Origin: Chitinophagales bacterium
Lineage (GTDB): Bacteria; Bacteroidota; Bacteroidia; Chitinophagales; Saprospiraceae
Length of the DNA stretch: 64,000 nt
NCBI GenBank assembly: GCA_013299105.1
Contig: JAAFJY010000011.1
Coordinates: forward strand, 124,001-188,000
Direction of reading: 5' to 3'
The position numbers were made by a program, and so were the translations under genes. This document shows, one piece after another, positions 8,695 to 20,500 of this stretch. Numbering within the stretch: position 1 is the first letter of the stretch; the number at the start of each line of letters is the position of its first letter. The notes under the pieces were generated by a model. That model was not told the origin of the DNA, searched no databases, and was given only the letters and a program-made list of their open reading frames with translations.

Positions 8695-10329
8695 TCAATT
8701 GCGGCCCTCCGGCAAAGGTCCTGCTTTCGAGTATTGGTAAAAAGTCAAAGCTTTGTCGTTGGTCCTTACCGCTACCAGGTAACGGCCTGGTGGCAAGGGG
8801 CGCAAAGGCAAGCGCTTGGTGTATCTTCCGGCGGCCAAGTTAGGAAATTCCTGCCGACTTAACTCACGCCGGAAGCTGTTGAATAGAATTATGCTCACAT
8901 TCGACAAAGTGGCGGTCTGGAAAGTCACTAAAAGGTCGCCACTGTTGGCATCTACCCCACAAGCCGGGAACTTGGCCCATTCTTTTTCGTTGGCTTCAGC
9001 AGCATCTACATCGGCAGCGCTGGGCTTGGGGGTTTTTCCGGTTCCCGCCGCAATGGGTTGATTGGAAGTGGGTACAGGGGTAAATTTTCGACTTTTGAGG
9101 CTCACAATTGATCCATTACTGGGTTGCCACAGTTTTAATCCAATCGGCAAAACAAAGGGGCTTTTACTTTCAGCCAAATCTGTATGCTGATCGGTCAATA
9201 CGGTGCGAATTTCGATTCGATCTTGGTCAACGAATAAAAGATTAAAATGGTTGAAAGAACCGGAGTTGCGGGTCCAATTTTTATCATCATTGTTGTTGCG
9301 CAAAGGGGCGCCCCAGCAACCTTCGCCCAGGTACACCGTACCTCGGTTGTCGTCGCGGATAAAGCCTTCATCGCTACCTGCTTCTCTGGACAGGCGAATC
9401 GGCCAAGTCACTTTGGCCACATGCGAATCGGATTCGAGGGCCAGATCTAGACTGTAAAAATAAAAAATCGGGGCCCAGTTTTGTACCAAATCGTCGCGTT
9501 CAGGTTTGTCAGTGGTATGGGGGCGCATGGCGTGGTGGTACTGAGCAATGCGCCACACGTAGTTTTTGTCATTGTTCAATTCTTTGTCTAGCCAGGTTTT
9601 TTGGTCGCCAGCAGCCGATGCCATCGTGTTGAGGGTAAGCAGCCGAATGAGATTACCGCCAAAACTCAGGGCATAATAAGCTTCAGCAAAAGGAATGTCA
9701 AAAATCTCCTGCAAGCTGCGGTTGTCGAGCTCGTGGTTGCCCCTTGCCACCACAATTGGGTGGATACGGCCATCCTGGCTAATGGTCGATTGCCAATCGT
9801 CGAGCCAATCGCGCCATTCGGGGCCTGTATCACCAGCGGTCATATCGCCATTAAAACAAATAAAATGAGGGCGGATTTTCGACACCAACTGATTGGCTTT
9901 GATGCGCGCATCGCGGTTGTTGCGCGAATCGCCGCCTGAGATGAAACAAAGCCTTTCGCTGGGCTCACTGGGGATGGTTCGGAAGGAATAACGTCGACTG
10001 ATGCCTTCGCTATCCACGATTACGAAATAGTAAACGGTACCTGGTTTGAGCCCGGTGAGGCGCACAAAATGATTGTTCAGCCCCCTGGCTGCCATTACAA
10101 AATCGGCCTTGCGCTTGTTGCGGTACTGTTGCACGGCCAAGCCCCGATCTACATCATCGTAAAAAAACAAAGGAGCGCTGCCGCTGTACTGGTCCCAACC
10201 GATGACCATCGTAGTAGAAGGATCGTCGCGCCACATGGCCCGAAACCGAGCGGTTTTGGCCAAGGACTGTTGAACAAACAAACAGCAAAGCAACAGTGCG
10301 AGCAATCGGGCAGCTTTTGACATGCTCAT
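8695..10329 (-). CDS. Exported purple-acid-phosphatase-like metallophosphoesterase
   Basis: A 544-residue protein with a signal peptide (MSMSKAARLLALLLCCLFVQQS). Residues about 25-120 form an FN3-like purple acid phosphatase N-domain. The calcineurin-like core follows, with GGDSRNN near 131, FNGDMTAGD near 159, ARGNHELD near 194 and a QYHHAM segment. The last family motif, normally GHxH, reads SDSHVAK, keeping one His, so metal coordination may differ. A separate C-terminal beta domain (residues 450-540) resembles a bacterial add-on. It probably hydrolyses phosphate esters in the periplasm. It is the first gene of a two-gene unit with the polyprenyl synthase. Confidence 0.85.
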   Translation of the reverse strand: MSMSKAARLLALLLCCLFVQQSLAKTARFRAMWRDDPSTTMVIGWDQYSGSAPLFFYDDVDRGLAVQQYRNKRKADFVMAARGLNNHFVRLTGLKPGTVYYFVIVDSEGISRRYSFRTIPSEPSERLCFISGGDSRNNRDARIKANQLVSKIRPHFICFNGDMTAGDTGPEWRDWLDDWQSTISQDGRIHPIVVARGNHELDNRSLQEIFDIPFAEAYYALSFGGNLIRLLTLNTMASAAGDQKTWLDKELNNDKNYVWRIAQYHHAMRPHTTDKPERDDLVQNWAPIFYFYSLDLALESDSHVAKVTWPIRLSREAGSDEGFIRDDNRGTVYLGEGCWGAPLRNNNDDKNWTRNSGSFNHFNLLFVDQDRIEIRTVLTDQHTDLAESKSPFVLPIGLKLWQPSNGSIVSLKSRKFTPVPTSNQPIAAGTGKTPKPSAADVDAAEANEKEWAKFPACGVDANSGDLLVTFQTATLSNVSIILFNSFRRELSRQEFPNLAAGRYTKRLPLRPLPPGRYLVAVRTNDKALTFYQYSKAGPLPEGRN

Positions 10330-10365
10330 GAGTAGGTTTGAGGGTGCAGGTAAGGAAAATAGTTA

Positions 10366-10373
10366 CAAAACTA
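10366..10373 (-). promoter_or_regulatory. Candidate -7 box for the phosphatase/polyprenyl synthase unit
   Basis: On the minus strand this reads TAGTTTTG, an exact TAnnTTTG match about 37 bp before the start codon. No well-spaced TTTG -33 box is evident, so this is tentative. Confidence 0.35.
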
Positions 10374-10749
10374 TATCATTATTTCAGCGTAAGAAAAGCC
10401 AAGTTATTGTACTTTTGCGTTTTCATTGCGTTAAAATTTGTATCGTCAGATAGATTATACGATACAAGCGCTAAAGAGTTTCATATTTGGGGACACTTTG
10501 AACTGGCCGTTTTTTATGCACGAACAGTAGATCGTGTTAACCCAAAGGCATAATGACTTGTAAAATTTGAGGATGCTGGATCGCTAGGGGTCAACATCAT
10601 GTTGGAAATCTGCGAAAATCTGCGTCATCCGCGTCATCCGCGTGCTAAAATCAGGCTCGCACAGCGAGCTAAAATGCAACGCAGTGGCCAAACAGTGCAA
10701 ATTATTATCCGCTGCTGCAAAGACAATCCACCAACAACACAAAGCTACA
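10374..10749. other. Intergenic region with degenerate dispersed repeat (GTCATCCGCGT family)
   Basis: No convincing gene. A 72-codon open frame at 10338-10553 lacks family features. Around 10600-10680 the sequence carries CTGCGTCATCCGCGTCATCCG and a GCTAAAAT repeat, resembling blocks near 33725-33840 and 39590-39720. A plus-strand TACTTTTG (10410-10417) could be a -7 box, but no matching -33 box was found. Confidence 0.5.
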
Positions 10750-12039
10750 ATGGCCAAAGATACCCTCATTTTCAGTCTCATCCAGGAAGAACTGGAGCGC
10801 CAGCGCAAAGGCATCGAATTGATTGCCTCCGAAAACTTCACGAGCCAGGCGGTCATCGACGCGATGGGCACTTGCCTCACCAACAAGTACGCCGAGGGCT
10901 ACCCTGGCAAGCGCTACTATGGAGGCTGTGAAGTAGTGGACAAAATCGAACAAATCGCCATCGACCGCTTGTGCGAGTTGTTTGGCGCGGAATACGCCAA
11001 CGTACAGCCGCACTCTGGTGCCCAGGCCAATGCAGCGGTATTTTTGGCTTGCCTCACCCCTGGCGACCGGGTGTTGGGCTTCAACCTGGCCCACGGTGGA
11101 CACTTGTCGCACGGTTCACCCGTGAACTATTCGGGCAAGGTTTACGAGCCGCATTTTTATGGTGTAGAAGAAGAAACTGGCCTGATCGACATGGACAAAG
11201 TGGAGGCCAAAGCCCTCGAAGTTCGCCCAAAGTTGATCATTTGTGGGGCCTCGGCTTATGCCCGCGACTGGGATTACGCCCGCTTCCGTAACATCGCCGA
11301 CAAGGTAGGAGCTATGCTCTTGGCCGACATCGCCCACCCGGCTGGTTTGATTGCGGCTGGTTTGTTGAAAAGCCCGATGGAAGCTTGTCACATCGTCACT
11401 TCGACCACCCACAAAACCTTGCGGGGGCCGCGTGGTGGCATCATCATGCTGGGCAAAAACTTTGACAACCCCTGGGGCCGCGCTACCAAGGGCGGTGAGC
11501 TGATCAAAATGTCGGCCATCCTCAACAGCGGCGTTTTCCCTGGCATGCAAGGCGGCCCCTTGGAGCACGTGATTGCCGCCAAGGCCATCGCGTTCCAGGA
11601 AGCACTGTCGCCTGAATTTAAGGTTTACGGCCAGCAAGTGATGAAAAACGCCAAGGTGATGGCCGATGCTTTTGTGGGCAAGGGTTACAAAATCATCTCT
11701 GGCGGCACCGACAACCACCTCATGCTGATCGACCTGCGCAGCAAAGGCGTAACGGGCAAAGACGCCGAAAATGCCCTGGTTCGCGCCGACATCACGGTCA
11801 ACAAAAACATGGTGCCCTTCGATACCCAATCGCCAATGGTGACCTCCGGCATCCGGGTAGGCACCGCTGCAGTGACCACGCGTGGCTTCAAAGAGGCCGA
11901 CTGCTTGAAAGTAGTAGATTGGATCGACGCCATCCTGAGCGACCACAAAAACGAAGACCTGATTCGCCATACCCGCGAATCGATCAATGCTTATATGGAG
12001 CATTTCCCGCTGTATGAGCGGGTTGGGGAGTTGGTGTGA
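10750..12039 (+). CDS. glyA: Serine hydroxymethyltransferase
   Basis: A 429-residue PLP enzyme that converts serine and tetrahydrofolate to glycine and methylene-tetrahydrofolate in the cytosol. The PLP lysine is K222 in [14 protein letters not shown]. The N-terminus has the typical [11 protein letters not shown] block followed by [16 protein letters not shown] chose the ATG at 10750 ([18 protein letters not shown]) because an upstream in-frame start would only add translated repeat DNA. Length fits the family. It is a single-gene unit with a terminator well downstream. Confidence 0.95.
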   Translation: MAKDTLIFSLIQEELERQRKGIELIASENFTSQAVIDAMGTCLTNKYAEGYPGKRYYGGCEVVDKIEQIAIDRLCELFGAEYANVQPHSGAQANAAVFLACLTPGDRVLGFNLAHGGHLSHGSPVNYSGKVYEPHFYGVEEETGLIDMDKVEAKALEVRPKLIICGASAYARDWDYARFRNIADKVGAMLLADIAHPAGLIAAGLLKSPMEACHIVTSTTHKTLRGPRGGIIMLGKNFDNPWGRATKGGELIKMSAILNSGVFPGMQGGPLEHVIAAKAIAFQEALSPEFKVYGQQVMKNAKVMADAFVGKGYKIISGGTDNHLMLIDLRSKGVTGKDAENALVRADITVNKNMVPFDTQSPMVTSGIRVGTAAVTTRGFKEADCLKVVDWIDAILSDHKNEDLIRHTRESINAYMEHFPLYERVGELV

Positions 12040-12092
12040 GGGGGCAACTGAAATGTACTCGTCCACGACTGGTTTTGTGCAAATCATTTGTC

Positions 12093-12241
12093 AACGTGAG
12101 TCCTGGTTTGTTCGGCATGTTTTTTTGACATACGATAGACGACATACGACTTACGACATATGATTTAAGGGCTCGCTGGGGAAATTTGTCCTATTTTTAG
12201 GTTCTCGTTTGTACGGCTTGAGATTTTTTAAATTTTTAATA
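12093..12241. repeat. Dispersed repeat family E, copy 1
   Basis: About 149 bp, near-identical to 56546-56694: shared blocks include TTGTTCGGCAT, GACATACGATAGACGACATA, GGGCTCGCTGGGGAAATTTG and TTCTCGTTTGTACGG. An inner part has tandem ACGAC/ACATA words. It begins 53 bp after glyA; copy 2 lies directly after the ROK kinase gene. Confidence 0.75.
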
Positions 12242-12322
12242 GATAAGTTTCTGCCGTGAGCCATGACATTAGAAAATTAGTTTGATATGCAGAAAACCTA
12301 AAGTGGTCTAGTATAGTGTAAC

Positions 12323-12362
12323 AAAAAGCGCGTACTCAAGGGGATTTGGGTGCGCGCTTTTT
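12323..12362 (+). terminator. Intrinsic terminator
   Basis: A 10-bp stem (AAAAAGCGCG / CGCGCTTTTT) with a 20-nt loop and a T-run. It may end glyA transcription, or the convergent HTH gene from the other side. Confidence 0.65.
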
Positions 12363-12521
12363 GGTTGTGTGGGTATTTGTGCGAAAAAAGACCAACAAGT
12401 CCCGGAACCCAATCAGCCCAAAAACCCACTTCAAGCCCATATGCCTTTTCTTCGGAGAGAGACCTTAATTTGAAAAAAGACTAAACGAAGAACTCGGCTT
12501 ACGCTGATCCAATTTCCAAGC

Positions 12522-12779
12522 TCAATCAACAACGCTATCTTTGCCCTTGGTCCAAAATAAACCGTGGGCCTTTTTTTCCAAATCCAAGAATAAAAAATCT
12601 TGTACACTCACTTTAAAATGTTCAGCAATCAACAGTATTTTTTGCTCGTCAAATTGACTGCTGCCATTTTCAATATTGCGGTATTGCCGCAGTCCAATAT
12701 CTAAAACAGAAGCCATTTGTTGATTGCTATAATTTTTGAACCGCTTCAAAAATTTGAGGTTATTGAGTTTCTGGTCCAT
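12522..12779 (-). CDS. Small XRE-type helix-turn-helix regulator
   Basis: An 85-residue protein. I prefer the start at 12779 (MDQKLNNLKFLKRFKNYSN) because the 22 residues added by an earlier in-frame ATG (12845) look like non-coding sequence. Residues about 14-70 fit the Cro/C1 five-helix domain: NYSNQQMASVLDIGLRQYRNIENG is the helix 2-3 region, and EQKILLIAEHFKVSVQDFLF completes it. Partner genes of the toxin-antitoxin kind are not visible. It lies at the left edge of the Rhs island. Confidence 0.7.
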   Translation of the reverse strand: MDQKLNNLKFLKRFKNYSNQQMASVLDIGLRQYRNIENGSSQFDEQKILLIAEHFKVSVQDFLFLDLEKKAHGLFWTKGKDSVVD

Positions 12780-13167
12780 TGCAAACAGTGTTTGTGGGTA
12801 GAACGGAATAAGGTGAAAATATATAGCCACTTGGTGTAGAATCAAGTGAAAATATCAAATAAACAAGCCTTTCAACTCATTGCTTTTGAGTTGGAAACAA
12901 AAAGATAAGAAAAAATGTGAATTAACCTAATACAATTATCGAACCGAGCGTAGCAATTTAAACTGGGAATTGTTACTTGAATTTCACAAGGATAATCAAT
13001 CAATAGAATTACTAGGTTTCAAGTGTAGCGCGAAGTTCTGATTTTTTTTAATAAAAGTCAAGCCTGAATAGCAATTTTAACATTTAATCCGACAGGATGA
13101 GAAAACATACCGTATGCCACATTGCCAAACAATGAAATCAAATTGCCAAATGAGGAAGAGCAAAAGC
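12780..13167. other. AT-rich intergenic region, nothing recognised
   Basis: No gene, strong hairpin or known repeat was found in these bases ahead of the Rhs operon promoter. Confidence 0.5.
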
Positions 13168-13199
13168 TTGCACCATCGATCACTACCCCCTTATCTTTG
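13168..13199 (+). promoter_or_regulatory. Bacteroidota-type promoter of the M43-like/Rhs operon
   Basis: TTG at 13168-13170, a 21-bp spacer and TATCTTTG at 13192-13199, an exact TAnnTTTG. It lies 42 bp before the ATG at 13242 and is the only clear promoter ahead of the Rhs locus. Confidence 0.65.
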
Positions 13200-13241
13200 C
13201 CCCTGATAGAAAAATTCCCAACCAGTTTTCCCAAGCCGATT

Positions 13242-14552
13242 ATGAAACACTGCTATTACCTAATTGTTCTGACCCTCTGCTCCCTGCTACAAGCGCAGGC
13301 CCAAAACCGCAATTACCGCCAGTACGCTACGCAGGAAGTAATGGTGCGTTTGGAGAAGGAGAATCCCAATACCCTGGGTGCCAAATCCGAAATGGAGCGC
13401 TTCCTGGCCAAAGACCGCTTCAAATACCTGGCAAAACAGCAGGTCATTCCCGTAGCCTTCCACATTTTATACAATCCCGGCACCGAATACCCCAGTGCCG
13501 ACGAGGTGCTGGCCCAACTCAATGGCCTCAACCGCGATTTTGGCGAGGGCGACCCTGTCATCAAATCAGAAAGATACGGCTTCCAGGCTGGTGGCTTTGA
13601 CAAAAAACTGGCCAAAGCCCAGATCAGCTTCTGCCTGGCGGAGCCACCCAAAGACTTCAAAAAAGACAATTCGATCAACTTTGTGCCCGTCACCCGCAAG
13701 GTCTGGGGCCTGGGCGATTCGCTCAAAGCCGAGCGCACAGGTGGGGTTGCCCCCTGGACCCCTGAATCCATCCTCAATATCTGGGTGGTGAAACTTGGCG
13801 ACGACAAAGCGGGCTACGCCCAAATGCCCGGTGGCCCCCTGGCCAGCGATGGCATCGTGATCGACTACAAATATTTTGGCGTAAACGCTAAACTCAGCGA
13901 CCGCAATTATGCCGAGGGCAAAACCCTGACCCACCTGGTAGGTACTTATCTGGGTTTGTATGAACTGTGGAACGAATATACACCCTGCGCTGACGACTAT
14001 GTGGACGATACACCAGTCCACAATGCGCCGAACTACGGCGTTATTTTTTACCAGGATATCACACTTTGTGATCGCCAAACGGCGGAAATGACCATGAACT
14101 TCATGGATAATTGTGATGACGAACAGCTCGTAATGTTCACCTACGGTCAAAAAGCTCGGATGCAAGCCATCCTTTCAAAAGACGGTCCCAGGAGCAAACT
14201 TGCCGACGGAGACACCAAGTGCAGCAAGCCCAAACTCAGCGACCCCGTGGCCGAAGCCGAGGACATCCTGGCCCTGAAAACCAGCGAAGCCGAACAACAA
14301 ACGGTGAAAGTTTTCCCCAATCCGGTGCGCAACCTGCTCAACATCGAGATCAGTTCCAAATTGGGGCAAGGGCAATACCGTACCATATTATATGACGAAC
14401 TGGGGCGCATCGTTTTCCAAAACCAGGGACCCCACGAAGGTTTCCGCCTTTTGCAGGTGGACTGCGCCAAGTACCCGGCAGGCATCTACTTCCTGCATGT
14501 GACCGTCGATGGCAAACGCTTCAACGACAAACTGCTCATTAGCCAACAATAA
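13242..14552 (+). CDS. Secreted M43-type pseudopeptidase with T9SS sorting domain
   Basis: A 436-residue protein with signal peptide (MKHCYYLIVLTLCSLLQAQA); I chose ATG 13242 for that reason and for the promoter 42 bp upstream. Residues 50-310 have the pappalysin-like (M43) layout: VAFHILY near 71, GKTLTHLVGTYLGLYE at 226-241, a CADDYVDDTP block and a MNFMDN Met-turn at 285-290. The zinc motif HExxHxxGxxH is degenerate: H231 and G238 remain, but Glu232, His235 and His241 are Leu, Thr and Glu. It should therefore be inactive. The C-terminus (FPNPVRNLLNIEI...KLLISQQ) is a type A T9SS sorting domain, so it is probably exported across the outer membrane. The Rhs gene starts 32 bp downstream, implying one operon. 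Confidence 0.85.
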   Translation: MKHCYYLIVLTLCSLLQAQAQNRNYRQYATQEVMVRLEKENPNTLGAKSEMERFLAKDRFKYLAKQQVIPVAFHILYNPGTEYPSADEVLAQLNGLNRDFGEGDPVIKSERYGFQAGGFDKKLAKAQISFCLAEPPKDFKKDNSINFVPVTRKVWGLGDSLKAERTGGVAPWTPESILNIWVVKLGDDKAGYAQMPGGPLASDGIVIDYKYFGVNAKLSDRNYAEGKTLTHLVGTYLGLYELWNEYTPCADDYVDDTPVHNAPNYGVIFYQDITLCDRQTAEMTMNFMDNCDDEQLVMFTYGQKARMQAILSKDGPRSKLADGDTKCSKPKLSDPVAEAEDILALKTSEAEQQTVKVFPNPVRNLLNIEISSKLGQGQYRTILYDELGRIVFQNQGPHEGFRLLQVDCAKYPAGIYFLHVTVDGKRFNDKLLISQQ

Positions 14553-14584
14553 TTATATCCTCCCACTACCAAAATCCGATTGAT

Positions 14585-17500
14585 ATGTTCCGCAATATCA
14601 TCCTATCATTGTGCTTACTTGCTTCTGCTGTTGCTTCGAACTTTGCACAGCCCATCAATGTTCTGGTAAAAAATGGTACTCTGCCTTCGCCTAATGCCGC
14701 AGCACTTGGCAAATACACCGACATTTCGGTGTCTTATTTGACGGGTGTTCCCAATATTGGTGTACCCATCCATACTATTGCACATGGCCCACTTGCTGTG
14801 CCGATCAGTTTGAGTTACCATTCATCGGGTATCAAATTGGCTGAAACTGCCTCTTGGGTGGGTTTAGGCTGGAGTTTGCAAGCAGGTGGTATGGTCACCC
14901 GACAAGTAGCAGGCCAAGCCGATGATCTAGGTAGTACGGGCTACTATTCCGGCTACAGTACCGCGATGGAAAACCTGTTTTCCCCTCTTATTTCACCAAA
15001 CTGGTACATTAATTATAGGACCTGCAATGGCATCAGTCCATGTGCAGAGACAATTCCTGAAGACCAGTACACCCAGATGGCTGGAAATATAGAAACTGGG
15101 GTTGTAGATGGAGAACCCGACATTTTTTCTTTCAATTTTGCGGGTTACAGCGGCAAATTTGTATTCGACAAGAATAAAAATGTGGTTTTGATCCCTAAAC
15201 AAGACCTCATTGTGGAAGTATCGCCCTCAAATGGGGGTGTTTTTACCCGTATTTCTATTATTACACCCGATGGCACCAAATACCATTTTGGCAATACACC
15301 AGGTGGTTCCCTCAATTTTACGGAAAAAACTTACCCAAGTTTAGAAAATGTACCCGCTTACTACAGTACCTGGTACCTTGCTCGCATCGATTCGTATGAC
15401 AGCAAATTCCAGATCAATTTCAACTACGCTACCGAACAAACCGATTATCGGCAACCTGGTAACTGTACCTATTCGATTGCTAACACGCCAAATAACGGTG
15501 GACAGGCCATTGACTGTATTGGTGGTTTTGAAGATGCATACCATCCTTTTCAGGCCATGACTACCCAGGGTCAAAGGTTAACCCAGATTTCAACTCCTTC
15601 CGAAACAGTAACTTTCATCGCTAACACGACTAGAGAAGACGTAGGCTTTGCCAAAAGATTGGACGAGATACAAATTTCAACAGGAATATCTCCAAATATT
15701 TTTCAAAAGAAATTCTCGTTCTCTTTTGACTACATTACAGATGGCACTTCATTTACCAATGCAGAAAGAAAACGCTTACGTTTGACCCAACTGCAAGAAA
15801 AAAGCGTGGACAATGCTGCCACCACCACCGTACCACCTTATACTTTCACTTACAACGGAAATACCCTGCCTTATCGCCTGAGCAGGGCAGTGGACCATTG
15901 GGGATTTCACAACGGTGCAACAGCCAATGAAGCACAAATTGGTCCCAACGTCCCTCCCATCAGTTACTCTTGGGGAGGGAGTCCTACTTCTTACGGTGGA
16001 GCCAATCGTGAATCCAACGAAGCCGCCATGAAAACTGGCATGCTGACCAAGATTACTTATCCGACTGGTGGGTTCACTGAGTTTGAATTGGAAGGCAATA
16101 CCGTGCCCCAATATGTACAAGGCCCCAATACTTTGAATTATTTTGGCGGCACCCCTGTGCAAAACTGTACCAGCACTTCGACCGCGCTATGCTGTGGTAA
16201 TCAAAACTTTAATCACAATACATCATTTACAGCTACTCAATTGTCCGATGGCAAAATGAGGTTATTGCTTTATCCCTTGTCTCCCTCTCCAGGTAGTACA
16301 GGCTGTGTGTTGCCCTATACCAATGCCTCTTTCTACGTCCATATTTACAACAATGTCACCAACGCATATATTACATCAAGAGGCTTTGGTATGTCTCGCA
16401 CAGATATGACAGGTATGCCTTCAAAAGACTCTTTGATTTTCAATTTGAGCGACTTGGGCTTACAGAACAGTGTAACTTACCGCTTCAATGTGATATTGAC
16501 AAACGGTCGCGGAGAATTAGCCTTTTTTACCACGGCTCCGGGCAATGGCTCCTACACAGCAAAGGTTGTAGGGGGCTTGAGAATCAAGCAAATTCGCATG
16601 CACGATGGCATTTCAACTGCCAACGATGTGTACAAGTCATACAAATATGTAGATGAATTGGACCCTAATAAGAGCAGTGGTGTATTAAGAACTCAACCCA
16701 AATATGGTGAAGCAGTTGTGTATGGTGGATTCACCACTTTTACTGCGGCGGCAATGAGCATTGTTCCTTTGGGCGATTTCGATGGTTACCACATTGGTTA
16801 TCGCCGAATCGTGGAGCAATACAATGCTGTTGGAGCTCCTCTGGCCAATGGTCAAACGATCTATCGGTACAAATTCAGCCCTTATTACGCATCTGGCCTA
16901 CCACTGCTGGGTTCAAATTATTACTCAGCGCCTATGTTGTACGAAAATAGCATCGGTTTTAATGAAAGTGCCACCCTACAAAACAATGGCAGCACCACGG
17001 TCTCGTCCGTAACCAACGCCCTCAATTTGGAAAACTACCAAACCAACGCGGGGATGAACATTAGGATAAGAAAACTCAAGGTGTTTGAAGGCTTGTCTTC
17101 CGCTGGCAACGGCCAACCTTATTATTCCGGCCTGTATTTCATCACGAACTACACCATCCGTACCTCGCTCGCTGCCCGCATCCAATCCATAACCGAAACC
17201 CGCGACGGCGTAACCACCACCACCAACTACACCTACGATGCTGCCAACCGCTTCCTGGCTCCTACCATCACCAACATGACCAACAGCAATGGCGTGACCA
17301 CCAATACCCGCATGACCACCGTGTATGATATGGCCGCCGGAGCCCTACGCACCAAACTTCTGAACCTGAACATGATCGCCGCCCCGATCAAAACCCTGGT
17401 ATATGTAGGCGCAGACACCATTGACGGCACCCGCATGGACTACAGCCTGTACGACGCTGCCTCTGGCCAGCCTACGACCACCGATGCCAGCAATCACTTC

Positions 17501-20500
17501 CCCTACCCCTGGCAGCATTACCGCTACGAAGCCAATGTAAACCCCAATGGCACCATCAATGGTACCCCAGCCTGGGTGCTCAAAGGGACCCAAAACCGCA
17601 TTTATGTAGCTTCTGGCTTACCTTGGGAATTTACAATGGCCAATTGGCCCGTAGAAACCTACGAATGGGAAACCAATGGCCTGGTCAAAAAGCGGACCTA
17701 CCAAAACTTTGTGTGGGAGTACAACTATTTTACCAATACCCGCCTGGTAAGCTCGATCAAAAACATCGATGGGCAGATCGTGAACTATACCTACGACCAG
17801 CTCCAACGCTTGAAAACCGCCAACGCCCGCAGCGGCAACGTAGTGACCACCTACGACTATCAATACCGCACCAGCTCCTACCTATACAATACGGTCAAAA
17901 GCACCACCGCCTTCAGCGCCGTGGGTAGCAGTAGCCTCACCTCCAAAGCCACCGCCCAACTACTCGACGGCCTTGGCCGCCCCGTGCAAGACATCAAAAT
18001 CCAGCACAACCCCACAAAAGGCGCCGACGGCGCTACCAGCAGCGCCGTGGACGTAGTGACCAACTACATCTACGATACCCAAGGTCGCCTGGCCCAAACC
18101 AGCCTGCCCTTCACCAGCAACAACACCAACGGCACTTACTTTGCCCCACCCAGCGGCACCAAATACAGCGTGACGGCCTACGAGGCATCGCCCCTCAACC
18201 GCCCCCTGAGCGTGACCCCTCCCGACTGGTACGCCACCACCAGCGCCTACGGCACCAACGCAGCCAACGAGGTATTGATCGCGGGCTCAAGCTCCTTCTA
18301 TGCAGCGGGCCTGCTGTACAAAACCACTACCACCGACCCCGACAACCGCGTATCAATCACCTTCATCGACCGCAAAGGCCGGGTGGTCCTCAAGCGCCAA
18401 ACCAATACCAGCAACACCACCCCTGCCGATACCTACTATGCCTACGACAACAAAGACCGCCTGGTGCGGGTGATTCCCCCCGGGGCCAGTACTACCAACC
18501 CCGACCTGGTATTCGCCTACCAGTACGACGCCCGCGACCGCATGACCCGCAAAAAAGTGCCCGACATGGGCAGCATCAGCATGCGTTACAACCTGCGCGA
18601 CCAGCTCGTATTTGTACAAGACAGTATGCAAGCGGGCCTAATTCGCTGCCTGGGCACCAAGTACGATGTGTATGGCCGCCCCATCGAATCGGGTTTTGTG
18701 GCAGGCTTCCCCACCGATCCCGAAGCTGCCTTCAGTTTTTTCGAAAGCCTGACTCAAACCCATTACGACGGTTTTGATGGCAGCAGCACCCTCAACCTCA
18801 CGACCAACCCCCAATACCGGGGCAAGGTCCGCCGCAGCCTGACCAAGGTAATGGGCACTACCGACTGGCTCAACTCCACCTTCGACTACGATACCCACGG
18901 CCGCACTACCGCCGTGAACACCAACAACCACCTGAACCCCACTGTATTCACCGCCGAGCAAATCAGCATGAGCTACGACTGGGCCGACAACGTAGTTTAT
19001 GAAAACCGCAACCACAACCCCGGTGCAGCAGGCGCCACAGGCAGCTTCAGTGTGCAAAACACGATCACCTTTGACCACGCAGGCCGCCGCACCAATTTCA
19101 TCACCACCATTGGCGGGGTGGGTGCGCACATCGCCGAATACAACTACAACCACCGCGACGAACTGATCGAAAAAAACCTGCACTCCAACCAGGTAGCCAG
19201 CGTATGGGGCTGGCTGCAAAGCGTGGACTACAGCTACAATGCCCAAGGCTGGCTCACGGGCATCAACACCTACGCCAACAGCGCCACCGTGGGCGTGCCC
19301 GCCCTGTGCAGCCCCAGCATGCCCAACCCCGCTACGCCTACCCGTACCCAATACAACGAAACCAGCGACGCCTTCTACATGGACATCCGCTACGACAACA
19401 CCTTTGGTGGCGTATCAGGCAGCATCCAAAAAGCAGGCAACATCGCCCAGCTCGCCTACCGCGTGCGGGGCCGCGAGACCCACATTTACAGCTACGCCTA
19501 CGACTACCTGAACCGCCTCACGAGCGCCACCTTCAACGAATACAGCGATGCAGGCAGCATCACCAATAGCAACAAGTACAATGAGTCGTTGACCTACGAC
19601 CTACGCGGCAACATCCAAACCCTGCAACGCACGGGCTACTACCAGGATGGAGCCACCTGCACCTACGGCCAGATCGACAACCTGACCTACACCTATACCA
19701 TCAACACCAACCGCGTACACCGCATCCAGGATGCCGTGACCACGACTGGTGCTACCGCCCGTGGCTTCAACCCCAATGGGCAAGGTGCGACGAATGACGC
19801 CATGACTTACGACAGGAATGGCAATCTCAATAAAAATAATTACAAAAATGTCAGCGCGATAACGTATAATCACCTAAATTTACCCACGCTGATCACGTTC
19901 AATACGGGCAATTCCATTGAATTTTTATACGACGCTGTGGGAACAAAACTGCGTAAAACGGTCAAAGTAGGAGCCACTGTACAGTACGTGCAAGACTACC
20001 TGAGTGGCGGCATCGAATACCGTCAAAATGGCACAGGCGTGAAACGCGTTGAATCCGTTTTTCACGTAGAAGGGCGTTATTACAATACCAATGTAGATGC
20101 CTCCAATACCTTGGCTTGGCGGCGGGAGTACAACATCAAGGATCATTTGGGCAATACCCGCGTGGTGATAAGTGACCGCAATGCAAATGGGGTATTGGAC
20201 ATTACCAGCACCGCCAGCACCTCGGATGTTTTGCAAGAGAATCATTATTACGCCTTTGGGCTTGGTTTTGAAGGACCTTGGGTGCAAAATGATGCGGCTT
20301 CGCGAGACAACAAGTACCAATATAACGGAAAAGAACTCAATGATGATTTTGGGTTGAATTGGTCGGATTATGGGGCTCGGTGGTATGATGCGGCGATAGG
20401 GAGATGGGGAGGTGTGGATTTATTATCAAGTAAATTTTCTTCATGGTCTCCATATAATTATGTATTATGTAACCCAATGCAAAATACAGATCCTGATGGA

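Larger units (their letters stand above)
12040..12521. other. Intergenic region with a dispersed 149-bp repeat copy
   Basis: No gene seen. It holds repeat family E (about 12093-12241, described separately) and a terminator hairpin at 12323-12362. The remainder (12370-12520) shows nothing recognisable. Confidence 0.55.

Noticed and set aside
10338..10553. 71-residue plus-strand frame upstream of glyA
   Set aside because: No family features, no clear start context; the region looks non-coding.
12040..13167. tRNA or riboswitch in long gaps
   Set aside because: I looked for tRNA T-loop words and paired arms and found none; only repeats and a terminator are supported.
18638..19351. Long minus-strand open frame in the Rhs core; similar frames at 26159-26983 and 29995-30690
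   Set aside because: They are antisense shadows of the GC-rich, codon-biased Rhs core; composition (Gly/Val/Ala-rich, no domain) and recurrence at each core copy show this.
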